This document shows positions 52,628 through 61,714 of a DNA stretch of 64,000 nucleotides, in pieces. Location of the stretch: positions 62,001 through 126,000 of the forward strand of contig NZ_CP017770.1 of assembly GCF_001857945.1 (NCBI RefSeq), read 5' to 3'. This DNA comes from Paenibacillus crassostreae (GTDB taxonomy: Bacteria > Bacillota > Bacilli > Paenibacillales > Paenibacillaceae). A program made the translations under genes and the position numbers. How positions within the stretch are numbered: the stretch's first letter is position 1; each line of letters starts with the position of its first letter. Under the pieces are notes generated by a model. That model worked only from the letters and a program-made list of their open reading frames with translations, was not told the DNA's origin and made no database searches.

Positions 52628-53050
52628 TTATCTATTACCTGATATTAATGTTGTAAAGATCCTTTTCAGATGCTCAACATCTTCATCGGGCAGTGTCTTA
52701 AAGTATGAACCTACAAGTTCTCGTTGATTCTCCTTTAGTCCTTGGACCATTTCTTCTCCTTTCTTGGTGATCGTTATATTAACAACTCTACGGTCATTTT
52801 CTGCGCGCTCTTTATTCACGTAGCCTTCAGTAAATAAATGATCTGTTATACCTGTGATAGCTGCAGATGTGAAGTTGAGAGAACAAGCTAGTTGGGATAC
52901 TTTTTGAGGTCCGTCTTTAGATAACCTATAGAGCGTTTTACAATGTGTAATACTTAATTCGTGTCCTTGTTTATTCCAGTCTTGGGTGATTCCTTTTATA
53001 ATGTTAGTAAACAAAGAGGAGATTTCATAAAAATCTTCATGATCAGCCAA
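52628..53050 (-). CDS. MarR-family regulator
   Basis: 140 residues from TTG 53050 (AGGGGGTCAAATTT site). MarR winged helix: KVSQLACSLNFTSAAITGIT, then LFTEGYVNKERAENDRRVVN. First gene of a two-gene minus-strand operon with the exporter, so it probably represses its own operon. A symmetric TTAATAATTAA lies just upstream, a plausible operator. Confidence 0.88.
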   Translation of the reverse strand: MADHEDFYEISSLFTNIIKGITQDWNKQGHELSITHCKTLYRLSKDGPQKVSQLACSLNFTSAAITGITDHLFTEGYVNKERAENDRRVVNITITKKGEEMVQGLKENQRELVGSYFKTLPDEDVEHLKRIFTTLISGNR

Positions 53051-53381
53051 AATTTGACCCCCTAGATAATTAAGTCGGAAATAAGTATATTCATAAAAAT
53101 TTAGTTAACTACTTAATAATTAACGAATAAATTATTAACCGAACGAAATTATATCATGTGGTATAAATGCCGTCAAGAATCTATAAGATAATTTCAGTTT
53201 GCGCAATATATAGAAAGTTCATCCTTCGCACAATTTTCCTACAACTATTCTTAGATTAAGCTCGTCTAATGAAGATTAAATATCAAAAAATAGAGATGAG
53301 TTTAATATTTCTCCCATTGAGTTTTTACATCATTCTGCTTATAATATAACGATAAAAATATAACTAAAAAGGTGTCTATTC
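53051..53381. other. Divergent promoter region with MarR operator candidate
   Basis: Gene-free stretch. TTAATAATTAA (53113-53123) is a perfect palindrome inside a larger GTTAAC...TTAAC symmetric run, in the expected place for MarR control. The ABC-F leader on the right shows no obvious antibiotic-type attenuator. Confidence 0.45.
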
Positions 53382-54938
53382 ATGAGCATATTAAATGTTG
53401 AAGGATTAAGTCATGGTTTTGGAGATCGTGCTATCTTCAAGGATGTTTCATTCCGTCTACTGAAAGGCGAGCACATCGGATTGATCGGCGCAAACGGCGA
53501 AGGTAAATCTACTTTTATGAATATTGTTACAGATAAGTTGCAGCCTGATGAAGGGAAAGTCGAATGGTCTAAACGGGTTCGGGTCGGCTATCTAGATCAG
53601 CATGCTGTTCTAACCAAGGGATTAACGATTCAAGATGTATTACGAAGTGCGTTTCAATACTTGTTCGATCTTGAGCAAGAGATGAACGATATGTATGGCC
53701 GAATGGGCGATGTTACTCCAGAAGAATTGGAGAAGTTGCTTGAAGAGGTAGGAACAATTCAGGATACGCTAACAAGTCAAGATTTTTACTTGATCGATGC
53801 GAAGGTACAAGAGACGGCTCGCGGATTAGGTATTACAGATATTGGACTTGATCGTGACGTAAATGATCTAAGCGGTGGGCAACGCACGAAAATTTTACTT
53901 GCGAAGCTATTGCTAGAGAAACCTGACATTCTACTCCTCGATGAGCCTACGAACTATCTAGATGAGCAACATATTGAATGGTTGAAACGCTATCTTCAAG
54001 AATATGAGAATGCATTTATTCTAATCTCGCATGATATGCCATTCCTGAACAGCGTTATCAACCTTATCTATCATATGGAGAATCAAAAGTTGACCCGTTA
54101 TGTTGGTGATTACGATCAATTCCAACAGGTCTACGAGATGAGAAAACAGCAGCTTGAATCTGCCTATAATCGTCAACAACAAGAGATATCGGAGCTGAAA
54201 GACTTCGTGGCCCGTAATAAAGCCAGTGTAGCTACGCGTAACATGGCGATGTCTAGACAGAAGAAGCTAGATAAGATGGATGTTATTGAGCTTTCGAAAG
54301 ATAAACCGAAACCACAGTTCAACTTCAAGGAAGGGAAAACCGCTGGAAAGGTTATTTTTGAAGCTAAGGGCCTAGTGATCGGTTATGATAGTCCTTTGTC
54401 ACGACCATTGGATTTGCAGATGGAAAGAGGACAGAAAGTGGCGCTTGTTGGTGCGAATGGGATTGGGAAGACCACGCTGTTACGTAGTATTTTAGGTGAG
54501 ATTCCTGCATTAACTGGATCGATTGAGCTTGGATACAACCAAGAGATTGGTTATTTCGAACAAGAGATGAAGGAAGGCAACTATAATACATGTATTGAAG
54601 AGATTTGGGAGACCTTCCCTTCATTATCACAATACGAAGTACGTGCTGCACTTGCGAAATGTGGGCTAACCACGAAACATATTGAGAGTAAGATCGCTGT
54701 TCTGAGCGGTGGAGAAAAAGCAAAAGTGCGACTATGTAAGCTGATTAATCGCGAGTCAAATATACTCGTATTAGATGAGCCTACGAACCACTTGGACGTA
54801 GATGCGAAAGAAGAACTCAAGCGTGCTTTGAAAGCATACAAAGGAAGTATTATTCTTATTTCTCACGAACCTGAGTTCTATCAGGATATCGCAACAGACA
54901 TCTGGAATTGCGAGTCTTGGACAACGAAAGTAATTTAA
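53382..54938 (+). CDS. ABC-F family ATPase (ribosome-associated type)
   Basis: 518 residues from ATG 53382 (AAAAAGGTGTC site). Two ABC domains: Walker A GANGEGKS and GANGIGKT, signatures LSGGQRTKI and LSGGEKAKV, Walker B LLLDEPTNYLD and LVLDEPTNHLD, joined by a charged linker (residues about 235-300, with RKQQLESAYNRQQQEISELK). Such proteins bind the ribosomal E site and relieve stalling or antibiotic block; the class includes housekeeping members. No transmembrane partner is present. Antibiotic resistance is possible but not shown. Confidence 0.92.
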   Translation: MSILNVEGLSHGFGDRAIFKDVSFRLLKGEHIGLIGANGEGKSTFMNIVTDKLQPDEGKVEWSKRVRVGYLDQHAVLTKGLTIQDVLRSAFQYLFDLEQEMNDMYGRMGDVTPEELEKLLEEVGTIQDTLTSQDFYLIDAKVQETARGLGITDIGLDRDVNDLSGGQRTKILLAKLLLEKPDILLLDEPTNYLDEQHIEWLKRYLQEYENAFILISHDMPFLNSVINLIYHMENQKLTRYVGDYDQFQQVYEMRKQQLESAYNRQQQEISELKDFVARNKASVATRNMAMSRQKKLDKMDVIELSKDKPKPQFNFKEGKTAGKVIFEAKGLVIGYDSPLSRPLDLQMERGQKVALVGANGIGKTTLLRSILGEIPALTGSIELGYNQEIGYFEQEMKEGNYNTCIEEIWETFPSLSQYEVRAALAKCGLTTKHIESKIAVLSGGEKAKVRLCKLINRESNILVLDEPTNHLDVDAKEELKRALKAYKGSIILISHEPEFYQDIATDIWNCESWTTKVI

Positions 54939-54943
54939 CAAAT

Positions 54944-54991
54944 GAGCCTATGGAGTGCTAACAATAATGTTAGTATTTCATAGGTTTTTTT
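54944..54991 (+). terminator. Terminator after the ABC-F gene
   Basis: AGCCTATG...GCTAAC pairs with GTTAG...CATAGG around AATAAT, then seven T. It isolates the upstream gene from the acyl operon. Confidence 0.8.
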
Positions 54992-55163
54992 GTGTGATAA
55001 AGATGTAATTACCAATAGGTCAAGTCATTATATTAAACGATCTATTAATAAAATTTTAATTAATAATAAATATTATGAAATATTAGAAGAATTAAACAAT
55101 AATGTGCACTTATGTGTTATTCTATTTATATTAAAATAAATTTTACTATAGGAGGAAAATATT

Positions 55164-55439
55164 ATGGAAAATATAGAAAAAAAGGTGTTTGAATTAATTG
55201 TTGATAGGCTTGAATTAAAGGATGTTCGGTTCGAAGATATAGATTACGATGATCCCATCTTTGCTTCATTTGATGAAGAAGGAAGAGGGATGCAACTAGA
55301 TTCAGTGGATGCATTAGAAATTGTCGTTGGATTGAATGAAGAATTTGGTATTAAGGTTAGTGATGAAAACATGGCTGTATTTCGGAGCATTAGGACTATC
55401 GCTGAATTTATTCGTGAACAGCAGATTACGGTTGAATGA
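55164..55439 (+). CDS. Acyl carrier protein
   Basis: 91 residues from ATG 55164 with AGGAGGAAAATATT upstream. The phosphopantetheine site is Ser47 in MQLDSVDALEIVVGLNEEFG, with LDSVD in place of the usual DSL motif, as in ACPs of aryl-polyene-type and other type II systems. It would carry growing acyl chains to the ketosynthases of this operon and present them to the BtrH-like proteins. First gene of the operon; 27 bases to the ketosynthase. Confidence 0.9.
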   Translation: MENIEKKVFELIVDRLELKDVRFEDIDYDDPIFASFDEEGRGMQLDSVDALEIVVGLNEEFGIKVSDENMAVFRSIRTIAEFIREQQITVE

Positions 55440-55466
55440 ATTAAGTCTGAGATAGGGGTACAAGCG

Positions 55467-56651
55467 ATGAAAAAAAGGGTCGTAATTACAGGTGTTGAAG
55501 TACTGAGCGCAAACTCCACAACTTATGATGATTTTGTTGAAGTATTAAGAACCGGAGAATCCGGTATTAAAGATTGCTCGATATTTGATACGATAAAGTT
55601 ACGCACCAATAAAGTTGGCGAAATCCCTTTGGAATTTGATAGATTTGATGCTTCAAATGAAAAAGAACGGTTAGACAACATACTTGATAACACAATAAAC
55701 AAATTATTTAATCAGACAGGAATTAATGCTGGCTATCTTCATCAAAAAGGATCAAGGGCCATACTTAGTTTTGCTACTTCCTTAGCCGGAAATGAAAAAA
55801 TCATGGCATTCAGTGAAGGGAAAAGGGATTATCCCTACTTAGCTAAAATTCCGCAATTTCTAACTCATTTAAAAAAGAAGATTGGGATTATCGGTGAAAG
55901 CTATGTAACGATGACAGCTTGTGCATCAGGAACTGCAGCAGCAGGTATTGCCTATGATTGTATATTAAATGATAGTGCGGATATTGCAGTAGTAGGAGGT
56001 GCAGATCCACTAACATTATTTGCATGTGTAGGTTTTCATTCGTTGAAATCTCTTAGTAGTGATATATGTAAGCCATTCGATGAACGCAGAAATGGAATCA
56101 ATATTGGTGAAGCTTCAGTTTTTTTCATCTTTGAAGAATATGAACATGCTATGAAAAGAAATGCGAAAATTTATGCAGAGGTTACCGGATACGGTATTGG
56201 AAATGATGCCTATCATATGACTACTCCGGATATTTCTGGTTTAGGTGCAAGTCGTACGATGTCCAAGGCACTCGATGCGGTAAAAAAAGTTGATTACATC
56301 AATGCACATGGAACGGCAACTATGATTAATGATGATATGGAACTTAAGGGAATAGAAGATGCATTTAAAGAGCTGGATCAGAAAGATCAGGTATTCATTT
56401 CATCGACAAAATCTATTTTTGGCCATTGTCTAGCAGCTGCTGGATCAGTGGAATTGGCTGTAGCCATTGCAGTATTAAATGAAGGTTTTATTCCCGCTTC
56501 AAGACGGTTTGAATCAAGAATGGTTACAAATGAAAAGTTTACTCTAGTAGAAGGAGATTCATTTGAATTTGAAGTGGGATATGTACTATCAAATTCATTC
56601 GCATTCGGTGGGAACACCGCCAGTATTCTATTGAGGAGGATGAGTCATTGA
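55467..56651 (+). CDS. Beta-ketoacyl-ACP synthase (type II KS)
   Basis: 394 residues from ATG 55467. Catalytic triad is intact: Cys152 in MTACASGTAAAG, His281 in NAHGTAT and His320 in FGHCLAAAG, with Lys315. The C-terminal FGGNTASILLRR is the typical KS end. It condenses malonyl-ACP units with the growing chain. Pairs in logic with the Cys-less KS-like protein at the end of the window. The closing TGA overlaps the TTG of the next gene, so translation is coupled. Confidence 0.92.
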   Translation: MKKRVVITGVEVLSANSTTYDDFVEVLRTGESGIKDCSIFDTIKLRTNKVGEIPLEFDRFDASNEKERLDNILDNTINKLFNQTGINAGYLHQKGSRAILSFATSLAGNEKIMAFSEGKRDYPYLAKIPQFLTHLKKKIGIIGESYVTMTACASGTAAAGIAYDCILNDSADIAVVGGADPLTLFACVGFHSLKSLSSDICKPFDERRNGINIGEASVFFIFEEYEHAMKRNAKIYAEVTGYGIGNDAYHMTTPDISGLGASRTMSKALDAVKKVDYINAHGTATMINDDMELKGIEDAFKELDQKDQVFISSTKSIFGHCLAAAGSVELAVAIAVLNEGFIPASRRFESRMVTNEKFTLVEGDSFEFEVGYVLSNSFAFGGNTASILLRRMSH

Positions 56652-58138
56652 AAAACGTGGCGATCATCGGTTCAGGATTTGCTGGTATGACAGCTGCGGT
56701 GTTACTAGCTCAAAAAGGCTACAGAACTACGGTATTTGAGCGGCATTACAGATTGGGCGGATATGGACATAGCTTTCGTAGAAAAGGATTTGAATTTCAT
56801 ACTTCGATATATAAAATCCCCTCTCAATGGAATGGCTTAATGGAAGTAATGGATATCACTTTTGGCAATGATGAAAAAATGTTTTCGACATCGCAGTATA
56901 TCTTTGAAGATTCTGGTGCAATCATATCTGGTGGAAATCCAGAACACCAACTTATTGAGAAGTTTCCTGAATCGTCTCAAATGCTTACTGATTTCTTCAC
57001 AAAAATGAAGGATGTCGGAGAGTTATTCGAGAAAATTTTCGAATCTGGGTATAGCATCAAAAATTTAAAAGTTTCAGAAGCACAAACATATATTGAGTTT
57101 TCAAAAATGACAATTAGTGAACTATTGGACAAATATTTTGGAGATCAAACAAGGCTAAAAGATATGATCATGGCAACATTGGATTTCACAGGCGATAACA
57201 TTGCCTTAGTCATCCCCGTTAGTCTAAAAGCCGTTAAACCCGATGTGGTAGATCAATTGCCTATTGGTGGAGCTCCAAGAATGATAGGCAGATTGAAAGA
57301 GCGTTTGATTCAGTATGGTGGGAAAGTCCGTTTGCGGGAAGAGGTAACCAAGCTAGAAATTGACGATTCAGGTGTCTGCATTAGATTTGAAACAAACAAA
57401 GATAATTACGAAAACTTTGATGAAATCATCGTCGCTTCAGATATTAATTTCTTTTATGATAAGTTGTTGAATTCTAATATTACTCATGATTTCAAAAAAC
57501 AAGATTATGCGATATCCGAATCGAGTTTCTCCGTTTGGTTAGGACTTAATTGTTCTTATGAGGACCTATGTTTGCCATCAGAAACCGTATATTATTCACT
57601 AGCAAACAAGACTTGGGATCTTCTTTCAGTTCAAGAACCGCTAGTTCCAACCTCGGGATTTCTTTTTATAAGTGGTTTATTTAGTAAAGATCCTTTAAGT
57701 ACACCCAAAGGAAAATCACAAGTGTGTATTGGATTGCCATGTAGCATGCAGTATTTTCAACAGTGCAAAGAATTGGGACTATATGAAGAAGTGAAGGCAG
57801 AGCTTGGAGCCAAATTGATTGACATCGTATCTGAATTAATTCCGAACATACGGGATTATATTTATATCCAAGAAATTGCATCGCCACTAACCTACTATTC
57901 CTATACCTTAAATACGAACGGTGCAACAATCGGATATCAAAAGAATAAAAATTTCGTATTAAGTTCGAAACGTCATAAAAATATCAATAAAAGTTTACGA
58001 AATATTACTTTTGGAAGCCAATGGACGTCACTTCATGCTGGCGTAATGGGAGCAATGGAGGAAGGAATTAAGGCAACTAATATTGTTTTGAAAAGATATG
58101 GTCATCTTCCTTATGACTATATGGAAAAATTACATTAG
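56648..58138 (+). CDS. FAD-dependent oxidoreductase, phytoene desaturase/retinol saturase-like
   Basis: 496 residues from TTG 56648 (GAGGAGGATGAG site). Rossmann FAD motif AIIGSGFAGMTAAVLLAQKG (Gly8, Gly10, Gly13), then ERHYRLGGYGHSFRRKGFEF, and C-terminal YTLNTNGATIGYQ with FGSQWTSLHAGVMGAMEEGI typical of the CrtI/RetSat group. It may desaturate, saturate or isomerise a polyene chain. Overlaps the KS gene by four bases and is followed by a Rossmann-less relative. Confidence 0.87.
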   Translation: MKNVAIIGSGFAGMTAAVLLAQKGYRTTVFERHYRLGGYGHSFRRKGFEFHTSIYKIPSQWNGLMEVMDITFGNDEKMFSTSQYIFEDSGAIISGGNPEHQLIEKFPESSQMLTDFFTKMKDVGELFEKIFESGYSIKNLKVSEAQTYIEFSKMTISELLDKYFGDQTRLKDMIMATLDFTGDNIALVIPVSLKAVKPDVVDQLPIGGAPRMIGRLKERLIQYGGKVRLREEVTKLEIDDSGVCIRFETNKDNYENFDEIIVASDINFFYDKLLNSNITHDFKKQDYAISESSFSVWLGLNCSYEDLCLPSETVYYSLANKTWDLLSVQEPLVPTSGFLFISGLFSKDPLSTPKGKSQVCIGLPCSMQYFQQCKELGLYEEVKAELGAKLIDIVSELIPNIRDYIYIQEIASPLTYYSYTLNTNGATIGYQKNKNFVLSSKRHKNINKSLRNITFGSQWTSLHAGVMGAMEEGIKATNIVLKRYGHLPYDYMEKLH

Positions 58139-58151
58139 GATGTGAATAGGT

Positions 58152-59297
58152 TTGATAGTTAAATGCAATCCGATTACAGCGTACCTAATTGATCAATGGA
58201 AACAAAATGCCTTTTCAACTGAACCGAATATTACAACAATAACAACTACGAAAGATAAGCCTATTCCTCTTTTTTATGCAAATGATTGCAATGGTTATTT
58301 GGGATATTATCTAACTCAAGCCAATTTGCACCACCAATTCTCCAAAGAAAAAGTAAACATACTTCACATCGAAATAAATGATGAAAGCTTACAGTTCCCG
58401 ATTCATACATATGATATTTTTTTTAAACATTTGATGCAACGATATCCTACAGAATCTGATGGTCTTACCATCCTTCAAGGGATTATTCAGCAGGTAGGAC
58501 AAGAATGGTTTGAGTTTATCATCGAGGGTTTAGATTGGAAGAAATTCATGACATTACGTCACACGATTAAATATGCTGAATTGAACTTCATGGAGGTAGT
58601 TGAACAGCATATATCCAATGAAGAACTCCGTGAATTGTTTGTGTTATTACAACCGTATAGAGGCGATGTTGGATTCAATACGATGGCAGGATATTTGTAT
58701 AAACAGCTCTTCGATATGCATAAAATGCCGGAATTCTGGATGTCAGCTCATCACTATAGGGGAGAGTATGAAACTGAGACCTTGGAAGAAGTAGAGATCT
58801 GTACATTTGTCGATGATGATAATGCGCAATATAAGGATCTATCATATACAAATTACAGTATTGTGTTTCACTCCTCTGATCTAAAGTTGAGTTCTGTTTT
58901 ATTTACTAAAGTTAACATGGATGAATTTGCGCTTAACTTGTTCTTGTGGCCCTACGATTTCGTTGAAGTGGATTCTCCTCAAATATTCAAATTGGATGTA
59001 TCCATTCCAGAGGATTTTACTGAGTTTGAGGAACTTCATGAAAAACTAGTAGACAAGCTGCAAAATATTGCGCCAGATTTCGAGATGCATAATATATATA
59101 CACCAGAAGATTATCAGAATGGATATGGATTTAATCAAGGAACGGGTACACGTTGGGCACTTTCAGCGAAACAGGCTATGAAATTATCTACTAAACTAAT
59201 GAGTAAGTCACTCTACAATCACTGGGGATATGCATGGTTTACTTCAGTTCCTATTTTTATTAATCATTGGAATGAAAAGGCGACACAATATGAATAG
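58152..59297 (+). CDS. Rossmann-less relative of the phytoene-desaturase-like enzyme
   Basis: 381 residues from TTG 58152 (AGGATGTGAATAGG site). No GxGxxG FAD loop at the N-terminus. Yet the middle and end follow the CrtI-like plan: LRELFVLLQPYRGDVGF, FALNLFLWPYDFVEVD, then YTPEDYQNGYGFNQGTGTRW and NHWGYAWFTSVPIF. It is probably a structural or regulatory partner of the preceding FAD enzyme, perhaps forming a heterodimer. The assignment is from pattern resemblance, not from a search. Overlaps the thioesterase gene by eight bases. Confidence 0.55.
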   Translation: MIVKCNPITAYLIDQWKQNAFSTEPNITTITTTKDKPIPLFYANDCNGYLGYYLTQANLHHQFSKEKVNILHIEINDESLQFPIHTYDIFFKHLMQRYPTESDGLTILQGIIQQVGQEWFEFIIEGLDWKKFMTLRHTIKYAELNFMEVVEQHISNEELRELFVLLQPYRGDVGFNTMAGYLYKQLFDMHKMPEFWMSAHHYRGEYETETLEEVEICTFVDDDNAQYKDLSYTNYSIVFHSSDLKLSSVLFTKVNMDEFALNLFLWPYDFVEVDSPQIFKLDVSIPEDFTEFEELHEKLVDKLQNIAPDFEMHNIYTPEDYQNGYGFNQGTGTRWALSAKQAMKLSTKLMSKSLYNHWGYAWFTSVPIFINHWNEKATQYE

Positions 59298-59691
59298 CTA
59301 TTCATACTATTTCTATCCTCGTTTCTCAGACTCTGATGCATATAACATATTTCATCATGCTGCATACTACTACTGGTTTGAAGAAGCCAGATTTCAATTT
59401 TCTAGAGAAGTATTACAGTTCGATGAAGATATTATTTCTGGAAAGGATATTAAATTTCCGGTAATAGAAAGTTATTGTAAATATAAAAAAGCTATTCCGT
59501 TCAATACCATTCAACTTGAGATCCGTTTAGATTTTTCAATTACTAAGAGCAATAAAATTGTGTTCGAATATCGCGTTCTTAATGGAAAGACCCTGTGTGC
59601 TAGCGGAAAAACTGTACATGTCTTTTTATATCAGAATAAGTTGAAGTATGAAATTCCAGCTTGGTTTCTGGAGGGGATCGATATTGAGTAA
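59290..59691 (+). CDS. Hotdog-fold acyl-CoA/acyl-ACP thioesterase (4HBT type)
   Basis: 133 residues from ATG 59290. The 4HBT-type helix reads FSDSDAYNIFHHAAYYYWFE with the catalytic Asp in the DSDA position, then FNTIQLEIRLDFSITKSNKI. It would release or proofread acyl chains from the ACP. Size and motif agree with YbgC/FadM-like thioesterases. Embedded in the acyl operon, overlapping both neighbours. Confidence 0.85.
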   Translation: MNSYSYYFYPRFSDSDAYNIFHHAAYYYWFEEARFQFSREVLQFDEDIISGKDIKFPVIESYCKYKKAIPFNTIQLEIRLDFSITKSNKIVFEYRVLNGKTLCASGKTVHVFLYQNKLKYEIPAWFLEGIDIE

Positions 59692-60397
59692 TATATACTT
59701 TTCGAAAAAAGTAGGGTATGTACTTAGGGAACCAGACGATATTTACTTTCATGCGATGTTCACTCTGTTGGAATATACAGGTTTACGAAATAATTCAATC
59801 ATAGAAATTATGTATAATACCCGTGGTTACTTGATTTATGATTTGTTTGAAAAGAGATCTGAACTAAGAAAGATAGATTCACATAAATTACTTTCATATG
59901 GATTAGGTCTCTACTACGAACAGTTCTGTTTCAGAAATGTTGACCATTTCAAACATTACTTGCTACGTAATATGAAAATGAGACTATCTGTACCTCTAGT
60001 TAAAATAAATATGAGTGTACTTGGCTTACAAGATCATTCTTGTGAACATGTCTATGTGTTCTGTGTAGGTTACAACGAAACAAACGATGAGTTAATCATT
60101 ATTCATCCCATAACAAATGAATATCATGCAATCCTCGCTACAGATAATTCCGAGACAGAATACGAGTTTATCCTTCTTAACTTCCCTGATATGTCAAAAC
60201 CTAAGATGATCCATAATTACAACATTCGAATATTACATTATTATTATACGATTCTTAATCGAACAAAAGAGCAGTCAAGATGGTTGATAGGAAATGAAGC
60301 GATTCAACATATGACAAGCATCCTCATGACGACAGATTCTAATTTAAAGGTCCAATTGGATATGATGAATCATTTAGAAATGGAGGCTAATAAATAA
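59684..60397 (+). CDS. BtrH-like protein 1 (degenerate)
   Basis: 237 residues from TTG 59684, preceded by CTGGAGGGGATCG and overlapping the thioesterase stop. The order of elements follows the BtrH N-terminal (papain/C39-like) fold seen in the two genes after it: an opening helix (IYFHAMFTLLEYTG) and a strand with SCEHVYVFCVGYNETNDELI. The Cys expected near the start is absent. It may be a non-catalytic subunit. The homology claim is moderate and based on pattern. Confidence 0.5.
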   Translation: MSNIYFSKKVGYVLREPDDIYFHAMFTLLEYTGLRNNSIIEIMYNTRGYLIYDLFEKRSELRKIDSHKLLSYGLGLYYEQFCFRNVDHFKHYLLRNMKMRLSVPLVKINMSVLGLQDHSCEHVYVFCVGYNETNDELIIIHPITNEYHAILATDNSETEYEFILLNFPDMSKPKMIHNYNIRILHYYYTILNRTKEQSRWLIGNEAIQHMTSILMTTDSNLKVQLDMMNHLEMEANK

Positions 60398-61714
60398 ATG
60401 GATCGTTCATTGCACCCTTCATGTTTAATAGCTACTTTCTCTAATACGATGAGGATACAAAATAAATTTAGCATCCATGATGATCTATTATTTGGTTTAT
60501 CGAGAAGTTTTGATTTCCAATATGATATGACCAAACTACCTCTATCAGGAGAGACTCATACGTTTTGGGGTACCAATCTTGATGCATATATCAAATTAGC
60601 GACGGCCTTGAAATTTAAGTATATTGTTGTGTCCGTGGATGAAAATAACTTTATGGACGAACTTAAACTCAGGTTGGCTACCCATGGCAGTGTTGTTGTT
60701 GAAGTATCAATTAAAGAGTACTTGGATATCATCTTTCAAACTGATCTTAACGAATTTTTTGATGTAGTCATGGAAAGTAACACGAATCACACCATAAATG
60801 TGACCCGTATAGACGACGAAGTTCATTTTTTAGATAATTACAGCCTAAATCCTTTAACAATGGATATCGATCAGTTCATGAAATCTGTATTCCCAAAAGA
60901 TGAGGCAATCATTCCATCGAGAGGAAGAATTCATTGTTTTGATGTTACTTCGATTGATCAAGAGGTAGGAAAGACGAAGTTACTAGAATGTATTCGAAGC
61001 AATATGCAAACATTCTTATATTCCACAAATACCTATACAGGAATGAGGGCTCTTCGTAGATTCCATAAAGAGATTGAGTTGATGTTTAAAGAAGATGATA
61101 TCGACAAGAGAAAACGGAATATCTATATGTTCCAACTATCATGTTCGAAAGCAGGAAGCGGGAGTTTTTATCGCATAAATTATTTAAGGTTTCTAAAAAA
61201 GATAAGAACTTCTTTTTCCAATTCTGAGGAACTAGATAAGGTACAAAATATTTACAGTGAACTACACCACATGTGGAAAAAATTCAATGTTCTTATTAAA
61301 GGCTTGTTAGAAGAGCAAAACATAAATAACGAATTATACTATCAAGACATCGAAAATCATCTGGAATCTATTATTCAATCGGAGAAATTAGGATCAGAAT
61401 TATTACTCGAGTTTTCATTAAGAAATATGGAGTTATTACAATTTTCAAATGAAGAGAGTGATCTTTCTTGGGAGTTCACTAATGTAAATTGTGCGTTGTA
61501 TTTTGAAAAAATGAATTTGGATTATCAATTTAAATTCACAAATGTGTTATCAGACGTTAAGAATGATTATGTTCATTACAAGAACAAAGCCGAGGTCTTT
61601 ATGGTCGATTATGAGCTAGAAAAACTCGTACCCTACGATGATGACTATGATTCAAATCATGACAATCAACAGACTTATCATTATTTTATTGTACATGCAT
61701 TGGAGGCTGGATAG
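60398..61714 (+). CDS. BtrH-like acyltransferase 2 (BtrH_N plus C-terminal helical domain)
   Basis: 438 residues from ATG 60398, starting right after the preceding stop. BtrH-like N-terminal domain: Cys9 in LHPSCLIATFSNTMRIQNKF, IHDDLLFGLSRSFDFQYDM, and His131 in NHTINVTRIDDEVHFLDNY, the likely Cys/His pair. The C-terminal half is helical (DUF4872-like). In butirosin biosynthesis BtrH moves an acyl group from an ACP to an amine of an aminoglycoside. The role here is inferred. Confidence 0.7.
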   Translation: MDRSLHPSCLIATFSNTMRIQNKFSIHDDLLFGLSRSFDFQYDMTKLPLSGETHTFWGTNLDAYIKLATALKFKYIVVSVDENNFMDELKLRLATHGSVVVEVSIKEYLDIIFQTDLNEFFDVVMESNTNHTINVTRIDDEVHFLDNYSLNPLTMDIDQFMKSVFPKDEAIIPSRGRIHCFDVTSIDQEVGKTKLLECIRSNMQTFLYSTNTYTGMRALRRFHKEIELMFKEDDIDKRKRNIYMFQLSCSKAGSGSFYRINYLRFLKKIRTSFSNSEELDKVQNIYSELHHMWKKFNVLIKGLLEEQNINNELYYQDIENHLESIIQSEKLGSELLLEFSLRNMELLQFSNEESDLSWEFTNVNCALYFEKMNLDYQFKFTNVLSDVKNDYVHYKNKAEVFMVDYELEKLVPYDDDYDSNHDNQQTYHYFIVHALEAG

